Source: Siphonodentalium dalli (lineage: Eukaryota; Mollusca; Scaphopoda; Gadilida; Siphonodentaliidae). From it: a stretch of 64,000 nucleotides of DNA. The DNA lies in assembly GCA_032622095.1 (NCBI GenBank), contig CP136066.1, positions 93,827,319-93,891,318 of the forward strand. The letters run 5' to 3'. Under the pieces are notes generated by a model. It saw only the letters and a list, made by a program, of their open reading frames with translations, had not been told where the DNA came from and searched no databases. Position numbers and translations under genes: made by a program. Below, piece by piece: positions 34,219 to 45,592 of the stretch. The first letter of the stretch is position 1; each line of letters begins with the position of its first letter.

Positions 34219-35260
34219 CACAGCCCCAAAAGCAGATATCGATGAATTCATGACTTGCATAGATGCCATAATGGTCAAACTCAACGAATCGCACACTAAA
34301 GCATATTTAATTGGGGACTTCAACATTGACCTACTAAACTCTGATAATCATACGAAAACCGGTGATTTTATAGATAACATATTTGAGCGGGGTTACCTCC
34401 CTGTGATTACAAAACCTACTCGGGTCACGGACTACTCAGCAACATTGATTGACCATATCCATACGAACTCAAAGTGGAAATATGACTGCGGAATTATATT
34501 ATCAGATGTCTCTGATCATTTTGCAACGTATTACATTGAAAATGAATTACATACAAATTATACTAACTCAGCACAAAAATCCCCAGAACCCATTCGAATA
34601 ATTAATGAAAAAAATCTAAATTCATTTAAAGAAATCCTAGGCAGTCTATCGTTCGACTCAGTTTTCGGCTGCAATTCAGCAGAACAAGCTTATGAGAAAT
34701 TTATAGGACAATATATATCAGCATATGAGCAAGCTTTCCCTCTCAGATACACCGAACAAAGGAAAAAATATATCAAAAGGGAACCATGGATTACAAACGG
34801 TTTATTGCAATCATCATTGAATAAAAGTAAGCTATTCACTAAAAAACTAGCACAGCCATCGACAATCAATATAGATAAATATAAAGCATATTGTAAAATA
34901 TTCAACCAACTGAAAAGGAAGAGCAAAAACCAGTACTATAACTCAATTCTCGAAGAAAATAAAAATAACATGAGACGAACATGGACCATATTAAAAGATG
35001 CTCTTAAATTATCAACATGTTCACATAGTCTTCCAAAAAATCTGAAATTCCGAAACAGAACATTTTCAGATCCGGCAACTATTGCGCAAGCATTTAACGA
35101 ATATTTCGCAACAATAGGTCAGAATACAGCTGATAAAGTAGAGATAATTCAGGATATACAACCTCTTGATTATATGTCTGAAAAAAAACCAAAAGAACTT
35201 CTTCCTTTCAGAAACATCATTGTCGGAGATTGTAGATACATGCACCAAAATGTCCAATAA
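34219..35260 (+). pseudogene. LINE endonuclease C-terminus and linker
   Basis: Continues the endonuclease in another frame: RPNTAPKADIDEF, then AYLIGDFNIDLL (GDFN motif), LIDHIHTN and ILSDVSDHFATYYI (catalytic SDH). The following part is a lysine- and asparagine-rich linker before the reverse transcriptase. The frame runs out in an A-rich stretch around 35180-35195, where a second one-base slip puts the RT in a new frame. These are the only two breaks seen in the pol region. Confidence 0.85.
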
Positions 35261-36800
35261 AAGTTGTGTGGACTTTTCTAATATATCAATGAAGCTAATG
35301 AGAAGTACTATAAATGAAACAGCAAACGCGCTTTCATACATAATAAATTTATCTTTCAAACAAGGTGTCGTTCCTAAAAAAATGAAAATCTCCAGAGTAG
35401 TACCAATATACAAAAATAGTGCCCGTGAAAATATTGAAAATTACAGACCAATCAGTATTCTTCCCGCTTTCTCAAAAATTATGGAAAAACTTATGCATAA
35501 ACGTTTAAACTCGTTCTTAACAAAATTTTATATCCTCCACGAAAACCAATTTGGATTTAGAGCAAACCACTCAACAACCCACCCATTACTTCATTTATTA
35601 CATCATATTGCCGAGAATAACGACAAAAAGACACGAGACTCTACATTAGCAATCTTTATTGACCTTTCAAAGGCATTTGACACAATCAGTCACGACATAC
35701 TCCTCCAAAAACTTGACCATTATGGTATTAGGGGCATAACCAAGAAATGGTTCATGAGTTACTTAGAGGGAAGACAGCAATATGTTGAAATCGAACATGA
35801 AAAATCAAATATGCTCAATATTAACTGTGGGGTGCCTCAAGGATACATTTTAGGACCGCTACTTTTTCTCATATACGTCAACGATATGCCAAATAGCACG
35901 TGTTTGAATATACTTTCATTTGCAGACGACACAACCCTCCATATTTCTGGAAATGACCACCGCCAAATTGAAAAACAAGTTAATTCAGAATTGAAAAAAG
36001 TTCACAATTGGTGTTGTAGCAATAAATTGGTTATTAATATATTAAAAAGTAAGTACATGTTACTACACCCAACTAATAATGACTTTAAATGGAATATTCT
36101 TAAAATAAAACTGAACAACGAGCCACTAACACGAATTGGAAACGTTAGAACGGAACAATATATGAAATTTCTCGGAATTAATATTGATGAAAATCTCACC
36201 TTCAAATATCACATATCAATGATAAAAACAAGGATATCCAATGCAATGTACTGCATCAATAAGGTTAAACGTATACTTCCCAAAAACTGTTTGAAAACCT
36301 TATACTTTTCTCTAATCCACAGTCATCTCATATATGGGTTGCCTATTTGGGGTCATGCTGACACTGGAAATATTATTTTCAAACAACAGAAAAAAGCCAT
36401 CCGTATCATGGCAAACAGAACGTATAGAAGCCACACAGAGCCCATATTTCGCAAAGAAAAGATTCTGAAATTTTATGACTTGTATCGGTTACAATCGGCT
36501 ACAATTGTATTTGATTGGACAAAAGGAAATCTTCCGAAATCATTTGATAATTCGTTTGAATATACAAAGGCTAATACTCGACAAGCTGGAAATTTGAAAG
36601 CAGTAACTCCGAGAACGACTTTTACTTCTATATTACCCAAACACGCGTTTCCGTGCACATGGAACTCATTGGATAAAAATCTAAAAAATATCAGATTTCG
36701 AAATAGATTTAAAAAAGAATTGAAAAATAAATATTTATCGCAATATGCAACAAAAGTTAAATGCAACAACTCATTTTGTCAAGACTGTAAAGTGGCTTAA
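35190..36800 (+). CDS. LINE reverse transcriptase, full domain
   Basis: Uninterrupted reverse transcriptase frame, shown from just after the shift; the open frame itself reaches back to 35166. Motifs in order: SRVVPIYKNS and NYRPISILP; NQFGFRANHST; IFIDLSKAFDTISHDIL; GVPQGYILGPLLFLIYVNDM; LSFADDTTLHIS (catalytic FADD); KFLGINID; and the C-terminal HLIYGLPIWG segment. It ends with a cysteine-bearing tail CNNSFCQDCKVA and TAA. This is target-primed reverse transcription machinery of a non-LTR element. The RT shows no internal stop, suggesting fairly recent insertion. Confidence 0.92.
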   Translation, partial: QKNFFLSETSLSEIVDTCTKMSNKSCVDFSNISMKLMRSTINETANALSYIINLSFKQGVVPKKMKISRVVPIYKNSARENIENYRPISILPAFSKIMEKLMHKRLNSFLTKFYILHENQFGFRANHSTTHPLLHLLHHIAENNDKKTRDSTLAIFIDLSKAFDTISHDILLQKLDHYGIRGITKKWFMSYLEGRQQYVEIEHEKSNMLNINCGVPQGYILGPLLFLIYVNDMPNSTCLNILSFADDTTLHISGNDHRQIEKQVNSELKKVHNWCCSNKLVINILKSKYMLLHPTNNDFKWNILKIKLNNEPLTRIGNVRTEQYMKFLGINIDENLTFKYHISMIKTRISNAMYCINKVKRILPKNCLKTLYFSLIHSHLIYGLPIWGHADTGNIIFKQQKKAIRIMANRTYRSHTEPIFRKEKILKFYDLYRLQSATIVFDWTKGNLPKSFDNSFEYTKANTRQAGNLKAVTPRTTFTSILPKHAFPCTWNSLDKNLKNIRFRNRFKKELKNKYLSQYATKVKCNNSFCQDCKVA

Positions 36801-37386
36801 GAGAGCATTGACCCCTAATCCTCCCATCATTGTAGTCATTGTAATCCAGTCTGGTATGTTCACCTTAACATTTTGGCGGGACGAAACGAGAAATTGCTTC
36901 CTACATATCGATATATGAATTCCTCGATAACCTGAAACAAATACTTGCTTCAGCAACAACGATCTCTCAATGCATTTGATAATCGGAAGCCATTATTTTC
37001 TTAACCAGTAAATATTCGAAACAGCCCCGGTCATACCCCCATCATTAGTGACATATTTAATATAAGCCCATGATTACAACCAATACATATGTAGTAACAC
37101 ATATCCATGTAGATGCATCCCATAAGTGGTTTGGATACTTTATTTTTGCTATTATGAAGTACATTCTATCCTTTTCATTATCATTTCACTTCATTAGTTG
37201 CCACTTCATGTTTATATATGTAGGGGCGACTGGAAGACGGCCCATCTGGGCCATGTCGCTCCTGTATAATATCATTTTTGTTTGTTTATTATCACCATTG
37301 TCATAAGCTTGTGAATATTATACAAATAAACAATCATCATCATCATCATCATCGGAAAGCTCTCCAATTGGATTGAGTACCTTTAA

Positions 37387-38144
37387 CTGTTACATAACGA
37401 ATGTCACGTGCCTAACACGTGCACAACGGTCGCACCTGTTGCGTGTCATTACTAAAAATAGAACAGCTTACGACCGATAACTCTTGCACCGGATATGACC
37501 TTTAGCTTTACTCGTCGACATCGAGGCGAATCATCTGGAAGTGTATATCTATTTTATTTTGTTTATGACCCATATACGTAAAATATAGGCAACAAAGGGG
37601 TTCCTACCACCCGAATAACGAGGAATACGTTTAGAAGAAGTTGGATATTTATATTTCAGTGGTATGTGCCCATGATTGTTTCATAAAAAACTACAGTTTT
37701 ATACAGTATATTTTTGGCATTGGCAACCGTTTGGAATGGGGGAAAAATCCAATCGCTTCAATAACTAATAATTTTTGTTGTTTGGTTACTCGATGAGATC
37801 ACCACTCGTTAAGGTATCCAGGACAAAGAAAACATTTTTGTCAACAATAAATAATCTATTACTGTATAATGATCTTAATGATTATAAATGGGTCTAAGAG
37901 TAAGAATAAGAGTTGAGACTTGTTATAGAAATTAGAATTACAATTTACATTCTGATTCACAACATTTGACAATGTCAATAAATTGATATTTTCATGACAT
38001 GACATATGATATACATTAATATTATTATAATTATTATATGTACGTTGTTCTCTAGTCCACTAATAGAGTTTTTCAGGGTATTCCAAATAGAGTAACGTCA
38101 TCAAACACTGGCAAACTGCAATCAGGGTTTATCTCCCTCGATGA
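37387..38144. other. No recognised feature
   Basis: AT-rich DNA between the nested repeat and the minus-strand LINE tail. Confidence 0.35.
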
Positions 38145-38800
38145 CTCAGAATAGAATAACTTTATTTGCCAATCAAAGGCACCTTTATAAATAAAAAACA
38201 GTTATGATTTTGATGATTGAGAGCTAAGTACTACTTGTAAAATTGGAAACAATAATAAAATAGGACATAAACATCAGAATTTCAGTGTAATACGGAACAA
38301 TGTACAGTATAATGACATATATATTGATAAGGAACCAATTTATAAGATAATAAAGGTTTGCAGCGTGTGTATGCCAAGGTAATGGTTTTTCCTCAAACTT
38401 TGCTTGGTGGAGTGTCAGTCAGAATTAGGGACCTACATGTAGCAGAAAATAGCGATATCAGTAAATGAACTAGCCATTTCATTACACTTACAGAGGTGTA
38501 CTCGGAGCTCATGAACCATATGAACTTATTGCTATCATCTAATAGTAATACCTTGATATTGGGATATTTATTTATTATTTGAGTCAAAAGAGGCTTGCGC
38601 ACATTCTCCAGCATTGGACATTTCATCATAAAGTGTTGCTCATCTCCAACTTCTAGTTTACATATAAATTCGCACAATCATTTATCTGCATCAATACCTA
38701 AATTTATCTATACTTCTCGATTTCCAAGCTGTGTGAACTAGCCCTAAAACGAGCTAGCACCTGCCTCTCCATTTCATTGCCTCAATTAGTCAATAAGAGC
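38145..38800 (-). pseudogene. LINE 3' end, truncated relic
   Basis: On the minus strand the conceptual peptide shows LARFRASSHSLEIEKYR, then CEFICKLEVGDEQHFMMKCP and MLENVRKPLL, the C-terminal cysteine/histidine-type segment seen after the RT in many LINEs (a GDExHF...CP signature). It has an in-frame stop between the two parts. Downstream, minus-strand sequence reads GATTGGCAAATAAAGTTATT then CTATTCTGAG, like a LINE 3' UTR with polyadenylation signal. The RT proper is missing. It belongs to a different family from the LINE at 33515. Confidence 0.65.
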
Positions 38801-39566
38801 ATTATACACATATTTTGTGGACTTCCCTGATATTATTATTAATATAGCCTATATATATTATATTAAGTGAACAGAGCCACATGTTGCGCTCAAGCACATA
38901 AAATATCTAACCAAGTTCGTGCAATTTTGTTTGTTAAGTTTGGAAAGTCCCAATAGAACCAAAGAACTATTTTGTGTACCGGTAATGTAGTGCTTTAATT
39001 CATTGGTTCTCCGGTTTTCGGTTTATCAACACAAATGTCTGAAGACACATTGACAACAACACACATCAGTCAAATCAAACACAAGAGTTCTAATTGCTGA
39101 GTAGTAAAAGTATTACAAAATTGACCTACCTCTCTAAATCTCTTTTCTGTCAATAAGTTTTAGTTTTTAGTGAGGGAATTGTTAGCAAACACATACATGC
39201 AGTCTTATAGGACTTTGAATTTGAGGAGATCGAGTTTGGCATTTTCGCTGGAAAAACCCGCGCTAAAAATAGAAAAACCCAGACTGGTACGCAGCCGATG
39301 ACAGTCAGAAAGGAAGTATGGCTGGAAATATATTTCTTTGTTAATACTTGTTCCTCAATAATCTACTTCACAGTACGGGGTGGTCCCAGCTCAAGATTGC
39401 ATGTTTTTTCGTGACATTTTTGAGCTGACATCGCAATAAACATTGAATTAATCACAATGGAGAAATACCATAATTGTAAGCGACACAAAGCAAAATTGCG
39501 AACAAAGTCACTAAAATTGTGCAATTTCGAGTTGGGACCTTCATCTACAGTGATGTACATTATTAA
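38801..39566. other. No recognised feature
   Basis: AT-rich linker, no gene or repeat assigned. Confidence 0.35.
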
Positions 39567-40230
39567 AGGGGTATTGTACTCTAAATCCGACCATTTATGG
39601 GATCATCTCCTTTTATACTCAACAGATATATACAACAAGTGAATGAATTTGAGCCATGGATTAGTGCAAAATACACTCGTGTTCTCTATGAATTATGCAA
39701 ACAACAGCCCTGGGAATTAAGGAAAATTTGCCTGGGCAATATTTTTGCCTAGGTGAAAGAAATCGGCCTAGGAAAAAACAGATTTTACCTAGGCAATTTT
39801 GCAACAATATTGCCATCTCAAATCAATATGATTCAATAATAACCTGAAATGCTTAGTTATTTTGGAGAACATTGCCAGGCCACTACTCATCATATATATA
39901 TACCCAAAACTAGTGCCCTTATGGATAGCTAGTTAATGGCCCAGTGCCATGGAAACAATTTTAGGACAATATATGTAACGAGTGATTTAAGGAAGTCATT
40001 TTGGCTAAAGAGGTCCTATTTCCGATAGACACAAATCAATTTTAGTAACCCAATGAACTTGTTTTACCTAGGAAATATAATTTCCTAGGCAAACTGATTT
40101 TGCCTCTGCTTTTACCTAGGCATTGCCTATCGCCTAGGCTAATTCCCAGGGCTGAAACAACATGGTAATAATAATGAAAAGGAATTTATGACTCCAGTTA
40201 TAAATTCATTTTCATTATAATTACCATGTT
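39567..40230 (+). mobile_element. T element with nested hAT-like MITE
   Basis: TTAAAGGGGTATTGTACTCT start, CATTTATGGGATCATCTCC, TTGAGCCATGG, GTGCAAAATACACTCG; after the insertion it resumes AACATGGTAATAATAATG and closes with a short hairpin ending TTATAATTACCATG. The copy at 58200-58424 has the same order without the insertion. Confidence 0.75.
39706..40153. mobile_element. hAT-like MITE in T element
   Basis: Perfect 14-bp ends AGCCCTGGGAATTA and TAATTCCCAGGGCT. The 8 bases outside are CAAACAAC and GAAACAAC; the uninserted T copy has a single AAAACAAC, so the duplication is well supported. The interior has many inverted TTGCCTAGG/CCTAGGCAA motifs and no coding frame. Confidence 0.85.
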
Positions 40231-41321
40231 TTTTGCATCGTTTTAATAAAAACAGGTACCTGTAGATGGATAGAGAATTTGACAGGAAATAAAAAAACAT
40301 ACTGCATTATCAAGCTTATGAACCCAACTAGTGAATGGATTCAGTCTACCATCTAAAATCTTTAGAAAATTAATCAAATATTTTTCATTGCATAGTTTTT
40401 TGATGGCCATTTGCAGAACTATTTTTGTTATCGCGTAAAGGACCAAAACAGCATAAAACAACATAAATATTATTTTGTTTGCGATAAACTGGAGCTGTGT
40501 ATTGACCCAATAATGTGGAGTCCGAACAAGTGTCCGAGGAATGGGTATTCGATGTGGATAAGGCAGTGGAATCTGGCCGAGAATAGATGATGAATTTCTA
40601 AAAAGGGTGGCCGTCCAGTTTCCATAGTACACTTAGCCAGAACTTGAAAACAATGACAACAGTCAGTAAGCACATAAACATTGGCAACGCAAACAATGGG
40701 CAATGGGACTAAATAATAGAACGAAAGCCTGATCTCAGATCGACTGACGAAGGAGATACTCTTATTGTCCTACAGGTTGCGACGGTAGCAGCACAAACGT
40801 CGTTAGTATGACAGATGACGTCGATATATGTGTAATGTTGCTACATTGTCTTTACCACTGATTTATCCGACCAGATACCGATGGTCGCACCCACAAAAGT
40901 ACGAAAAACAATAATCACCACTAAAAGCTCACAAGAATATCGCTCATGACATTTTAGCAATGCATGGACTTGCAGGGTATGACACTGTCGCGGCTCTCCG
41001 TGGAATAGGAAATTGTACTGCACTTAAGATTCTCACAGTTGGAAATCACAATCTAAGAGATATTGGTGTACCATCTGTTACCATATACGGAGTTGTAAAA
41101 TCTCAATACTGTTTCATCTTTTCAGACATTATGTTGTTTTATGGTGATTTTTCCACCAAAAAATAATTCTGCAAATGGCTACCAAAAAAACTAAAATATG
41201 CAGTGAAATATGTTTGATTTATTTTCTAGCAGATAGTAATGATTTTAGATGGTAGAGTTGATGTCACTGATCACATACTAGTACACTAGTTTGGTTCATA
41301 TATAAAGCTCGGTGCAGTGTT
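40231..41321. other. No assigned gene; membrane-like frames on minus strand
   Basis: A 129-codon minus frame (40632-40243) contains a hydrophobic segment IIFMLFYAVLVLYAI; just upstream in another frame MFMCLLTVVIVFKFWLSVLW resembles a signal anchor. Neither has a recognised domain. They could be exons of an unknown membrane protein or chance. Confidence 0.2.
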
Positions 41322-41900
41322 TTTAGCTCACCTGCGACGAAGTCTCCGGTGGAGCTATAGTCATCACTCCTCGTCCGTCCGTCAACTTTTTTTTAAACAT
41401 CTTCTCCTCTGAAACCATCATACCGAATTGGTTCATATTTGGTGTGGATGTTCCCTAGGTGACTCTCATTCAGATTATTTCAAATGAGGTCACTGGGTCA
41501 AATTGTTGTGAAGCCAGGGCCATAACTCTATTCCTCCATAGTAATTCTTACAACGACTTCTTGTTCAGAACCATTGGGCCGATTTAGCTAATATTTGGTA
41601 TGGAGGGTCCTTGGGTGACTGGTGTTCAGATTTGTTCAAATGAGGTCACCCGGTCAATTAGTTGAGAAACCAGGGCCATAACTCATAGTAATTCTTACAA
41701 TGACTTCTTCTAAAAAAATATTTGGCCGATTTAGCTTATATTTGGTGCAGAGAGACCTTGGGTGACTGGGGTTCAGATTTATTCAAATGGGGTCACTGGG
41801 TCAAATAGGGGCAGAGCTAGGGACATAACTTTATAAACAAAAAATTTAATTTTTGCATTTTGACCTTTATTTTTTGTTTAGGACACATCACAGCCTCATA
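41322..41900 (+). mobile_element. S element, left end and interior
   Basis: Opens TTTTAGCTCACCTGCGACGA with hairpin partner GGTGGAGCTATAG, then CATCACTCCTCGTCCGTCCG. Three units of about 150 bp follow, each with CATAACT, TTGGGTGACT, GTTCAGATTTGTTCAAATG and GGTCACTGGGTCAA. Confidence 0.65.
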
Positions 41901-41984
41901 TTTCTTACCTAGATTTTTCTTAGCATGTTCTTCATCTGTATGTATTTTGGTATTGTTTATTTAACCCCTTCCACTCTTGTTTTG

Positions 41985-42150
41985 ATATAGAATTCATCCA
42001 AGACAGGATTACTCAAACATTTTTCATCTGATCAACACCAAATTTGGTATATGAATTTTTGACACTTATATACAGATCAAGTTAAAATATGGGTTTGATC
42101 CGATATATTTTAACAGAGTTATGGCCCTTTATAATTCACACCTCTTTGCT
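41985..42150. repeat. Single GAGTTATGGCCCTT unit
   Basis: Contains CACCAAATTTGGTATATGAA, ATACAGATCAAGTT and AGAGTTATGGCCCTTTATAA, as in the arrays at 7668 and 10203. Confidence 0.55.
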
Positions 42151-42354
42151 ATGCACTATTAATTTTTAAGAGAACACTGAAGCCTGTATTATTGAAAAAG
42201 CCAATTTATCATAGTGTGGTTACCTGATACTCTTGCTGAAGACTGCTTGCTTCAGACCAGTTTACCATCTGTCATTACAAGACATGACATTAGCTAAACA
42301 ACTATTCTACCAGAGTCTACAAGAATAAATAGGAATAGTCCATTGTTCATTTCT

Positions 42355-42500
42355 CCAAGCCTGGACATAGTGTGTCTGACATTTGCAGAATGAAGTCCCC
42401 AGATGGTGAATTTAGTGTTGCTACCCCATACAGCAGGCTAGCATCACCAAATACACCCTCAATTACCTTATTCTGCTTAGGCCTCATCTTCTGGGACAAT
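42355..42500. mobile_element. F2 fragment, left hairpin
   Basis: AAGCCTGGACATAGTGTGTC, TGACATTTGCAGAATGAAGT, then paired AGTGTTGCTA and TAGCATCACC and CTTAGGCCTCATCTTCTGGG. The right part of the family is absent. Confidence 0.65.
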
Positions 42501-42868
42501 TTATTTTTTAAACATGTTTTAAAATTTGGAAAAAGTTACACCATTATAACATCTGCAGAGTTATGAACTTTACTCTTTAATAAAATTATGGAAACATTCC
42601 ACCCACCCTCCCCCTCCCACATGGCCCTGATCCAACCCTGCCATCAACCAACATCCCTTCCAAGCCATATCACCTCTCAATTTAATACCTCTTCTCACCA
42701 CATAGGCATATATATCTGTAAAGGTACAGGTCATTAATTATATAAACTGGCCAGATGACATGTATTATTCTAATCTAAACATATCTGTAGCAATTTAACA
42801 ACAAACTGGTGTTCCCATGGTTAGGTGATGACTGACAATCAATGATACTGTGAATGGCTTTGATTTCT
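42501..42868. other. No recognised feature
   Basis: Includes a C-rich stretch near 42600-42650; nothing assigned. Confidence 0.35.
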
Positions 42869-43325
42869 TCAAGTCTGGAAATAGTGTGTCTGACATTTAC
42901 ATAGTGAGGTCCCCAGATGGTGAATTTAGTGTTGCTACCCCATACAGCATGCTAGCATCACCAAATACACCCACCAGGGACCTAATTCTGCTTAGTCCTC
43001 ATCTTCTGGGAAGTATCCTAAAGATTCCTAAGTATCCAATTGACAGTTTGATTTAGTCACTTTTTCCACCTGTTCAGTTTCAATGTCCCCCTAATTTGCA
43101 GAAGATAAAATGCATAATTGAGGTGCTCAATGGGTGTGTATCACCAACTTCAACTGTAGGACTTCAATCTGTTCCTTGGTTTTATTGGCCATTGAGGCCT
43201 AATCAGATTGAGGATGAATTTGGTGATGCTAGCCTGCCTTACAGAATATTGTCATTAAATCCACATTTTTGGGACCTAATTCTGCAAATGTCAGACATAC
43301 TAAATTCAGGTTTGGCCATTTCATA
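42869..43325. mobile_element. F2 foldback element, near-complete copy
   Basis: Left end AAGTCTGGAAATAGTGTGTC, hairpin around TACCCCATACAGCATGCTAG, central CCCCTAATTTGCAGAAGATA and CATAATTGAGGTGCTCAATG, then a second hairpin ending CTAATTCTGCAAATGTCAG. About 450 bp, diverged. Confidence 0.6.
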
Positions 43326-43379
43326 TTATTTTTTTAATCACCACTTATCCAGATGAAATCATACGACTAATATTCAAAG

Positions 43380-43745
43380 AAAAATGGGGGGGGGGGGGGG
43401 TATATATTGGATTAAATTTGTCTTCTATCTGTCAGGCTTCCATCCGTCTGCCTGTTGAGATGTCTATCCATCCATCTATCAACAATTGATTTCTTCTCCA
43501 TATTAAAGACGGAATGTGTTTATATAGTTCAGTGTGCATGTTCCCTAGGTGTCTCACAATCAGATTTGTTCAATTAAGTTCATCACATCAAATACATGTA
43601 GGTGCCAAGCCAGGGCCATAACTCTTTCCCTCCATAGTAAGTCTTAAAACAGTTTTTTTTCAAGAACCATTAGGCCTATATAGCTTATATTTGGTATGGA
43701 GGGGCCTTGTGTGACTGGGGTTCAGATTTGTTCATGGGGTCATTT
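43380..43745. mobile_element. S-type repeat fragment with 15-G tract
   Basis: The G run (43386-43400) precedes CAGGCTTCCATCCGTCTGCC, CCAGGGCCATAACTCTTTCC, CAAGAACCATTAGGCC and TTGTGTGACTGGGGTTCAG, shared with 41322-41900. Confidence 0.55.
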
Positions 43746-43751
43746 TTAGGA

Positions 43752-43850
43752 AATGAGGTCCCCAGAGGGTGAATTCGGTGATGTTAGTCCACCTTGCGGA
43801 ATATTGTCATTAAATTCACCTGCAAAGGTCAGACACTAAATACAGACTCG
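43752..43850. mobile_element. F2 fragment
   Basis: AAATGAGGTCCCCAGAGGG, AATTCGGTGATGTTAG, then CATTAAATTCACCTGC and AAAGGTCAGACACTAAAT; both ends of one hairpin with internal loss. Confidence 0.6.
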
Positions 43851-44719
43851 GCTGTTCCAATATTAGTTTCTTAACCAGCACTTATCCAGGTGAAATCATA
43901 CCCTGATTTTTCAAAGAAAATTGGGGGGTATATTGATATTACTAGATGAATGGATCTCATAGATGAGGATTCACATTTGTTCTAATAGGGGCAGAGATAA
44001 GAGATTTAACTCTCCTCTATGCTGTTTGGTACTGGTATAATAATATTGATTTCTAGACAGCCTGGGTGGGGGCAATGTTTGAGGCAATGGGGATGGAGTG
44101 TAGAGGAGAGGGGTGGAGATTTGACCCCCTATTTTGATCAAAAGTTAAAAATTTCATGCCCGATACTAAATTAGTTGTAGATTAGATGTTCACACCAAAA
44201 ATAAGTTAGAACTGTTCTCGTAGTTTGGTTTGATTTTCTAACATGTATGTTTTTAAACCATCAGTCCATATGTTTCTACTTCAGGTTAAACTGTTGGACC
44301 GAATTGGCCACAAATTTGAACTTTATGGGGGTGTCAGGTTGGTAATTATCAAACGTTTGAAAGCTTGGAAGTACTGGTACCAGTCGTAAAATTCAACCTA
44401 AGAGGAATGTACAAAGTGATTTTTGTGAACTTAGTACTGTGGTATGGTTGTCCTCTTTAAAAGGTAAGAGGTTGGAAATTTGTCAGTGATGTGCAATTAG
44501 AAATTTCAAGGTGAAGAGCCCTGCTCATTTGAGAACATCCAGCTATATCCATGTTTAGAACTTAAGTGATTCTGTCAAGTACTGACTCTTGTAGTCTTCA
44601 GAGTCCCTATCTTCTCAGTCCTTACAGTCTGGTGAGCGACCCACAGTTATTGACTGTCTTGTTTGCAAATATTACCCATCAAACTCTATCGACCTATTCA
44701 AAAATAGTTTTTATTTTTT
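43851..44719. other. No recognised feature
   Basis: No gene or assigned repeat; weak S-type phrases near 43960-43990. Confidence 0.35.
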
Positions 44720-45585
44720 TAAACAACTAAGTAAAGTTTGAGCTATTGCCATGGATTGGCATCCATCGTCCGTTCATCCATCGACACCCTACAGATCACA
44801 TCTCTAATCCGATGATCACTAAACTTCATAAGGATCTTCTGGGTGATCTTTAGATGGGAGCCATCAATTGTTTCTGAATATCGTTGAAAAACATGGCCAC
44901 CAGTGGCCATCTTGGATTTTGCTCTTTGTATGACTAAATCCTTCAGCACATGCTACATGCAACCTCCCTCATCTGATCTGACATCACCAAACTTGGTATG
45001 GATCTTCAATGTGACCTTCAGATGGGAGCCATACATATTTTATGAAATTCGATAGAAAAAATTGCCGCTAACAGCCATTTTGGATTTCAATTATTAATCC
45101 ATCGGAACACCCTGCAGCCTGCATTTATTAGAGAATTGTTTTGAAAAATTACCGGCATAGTTAGGATCACCTCTAGATGGGAGCTATTGAATTTGAAAAT
45201 TTTTCCATGAAAAACATGGCCGTTGGCAGCCATCTTGGATTTTACTCTGATCATGACTAAATCCTATGGCACACCCTACCACATCCTTCATCTGATCATC
45301 ACCAAACTTCATATTGATCTTCGGGGTGACCTTTAGATGGGAGCTGTCAAGTTCTTTTGAATTTCATTGGAAAATAGAGCCGCCAGTGGCCTTCTTGTAT
45401 ATTACTACATGTACATGTATATATATATACTACTACATATGTATCTCTTCATGGTAACATCTAGTATTACTTGGACAATTCCACTTTCCGCATTCCTAAT
45501 CGCTCCATTGACTGTAACACATGAAATTATCCTACATGTACCTCCAAGTTGAGCTACAGTGTCATTGACACTTTCATGTCTTTTT
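44720..45585. mobile_element. Q element ending next to HECTD1 exon 1
   Basis: Same units as 29985-31740: GAGCTATTGCCATGGATTGG, CTAAACTTCATAAGGATCTT, CAGTGGCCATCTTGGATTTT, GATGGGAGC. An interrupted ATG/TAT microsatellite at about 45405-45435 sits near the right end. The terminal phrase CAAGTTGAGCTACAGTGTCA ends beside the presumed splice acceptor of the first HECTD1 exon in the window. Confidence 0.7.
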
Positions 45586-45592
45586 GTTTTAG

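Larger units (their letters stand above)
33515..37352 (+). mobile_element. CR1/Jockey-type LINE, 5' truncated
   Basis: About 3.84 kb. It begins with two exact 28-bp tandem copies of a segment starting ATGTTAATGTTTATCC (33515-33542, 33543-33570), encodes endonuclease then reverse transcriptase on the plus strand, and ends in an (ATC)n tract at 37333-37352. TCATCGG occurs at 33508-33514 and 37349-37355, a likely target duplication, though overlapping the ATC tract. No ORF1 (gag-like) frame precedes the endonuclease, so it is probably 5' truncated. Clade within the CR1/Jockey group is not resolved. Confidence 0.9.
33473..37365 (+). mobile_element. P1 partial arm split by LINE
   Basis: TTCAGGATTTAGTCGGAAAT through CCATTCATCGG on the left (33473-33514) and AAAGCTCTCC on the right (37356-37365). 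Together they equal the inner part of one P1 arm. AATT lies on both sides (33469-33472, 37366-37369). Confidence 0.8.
33015..37386 (+). mobile_element. X element interrupted by P1 half and LINE
   Basis: Left part 33015-33472 runs from TTAAAGAAACATAATCCG through a 13-G tract and CTCAGAGTGATCAGATAC to GGCGACAATCGAATT. The right part resumes at 37366 with AATTGGATTGAGTACCTTTAA. The uninterrupted copy at 61199-61640 shows these two ends joined as ATCGAATTGGATTGAG, so everything between is later insertion. Confidence 0.8.

Noticed and set aside
37331-37352. Independent (ATC)n microsatellite
   Set aside because: It sits exactly at the LINE 3' end and is better explained as the LINE tail.
40243-40703. 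Minus-strand membrane-like frames as a real gene
   Set aside because: Hydrophobic segments are suggestive, but frames are in different phases, no consistent exon set was found and no family recognised.
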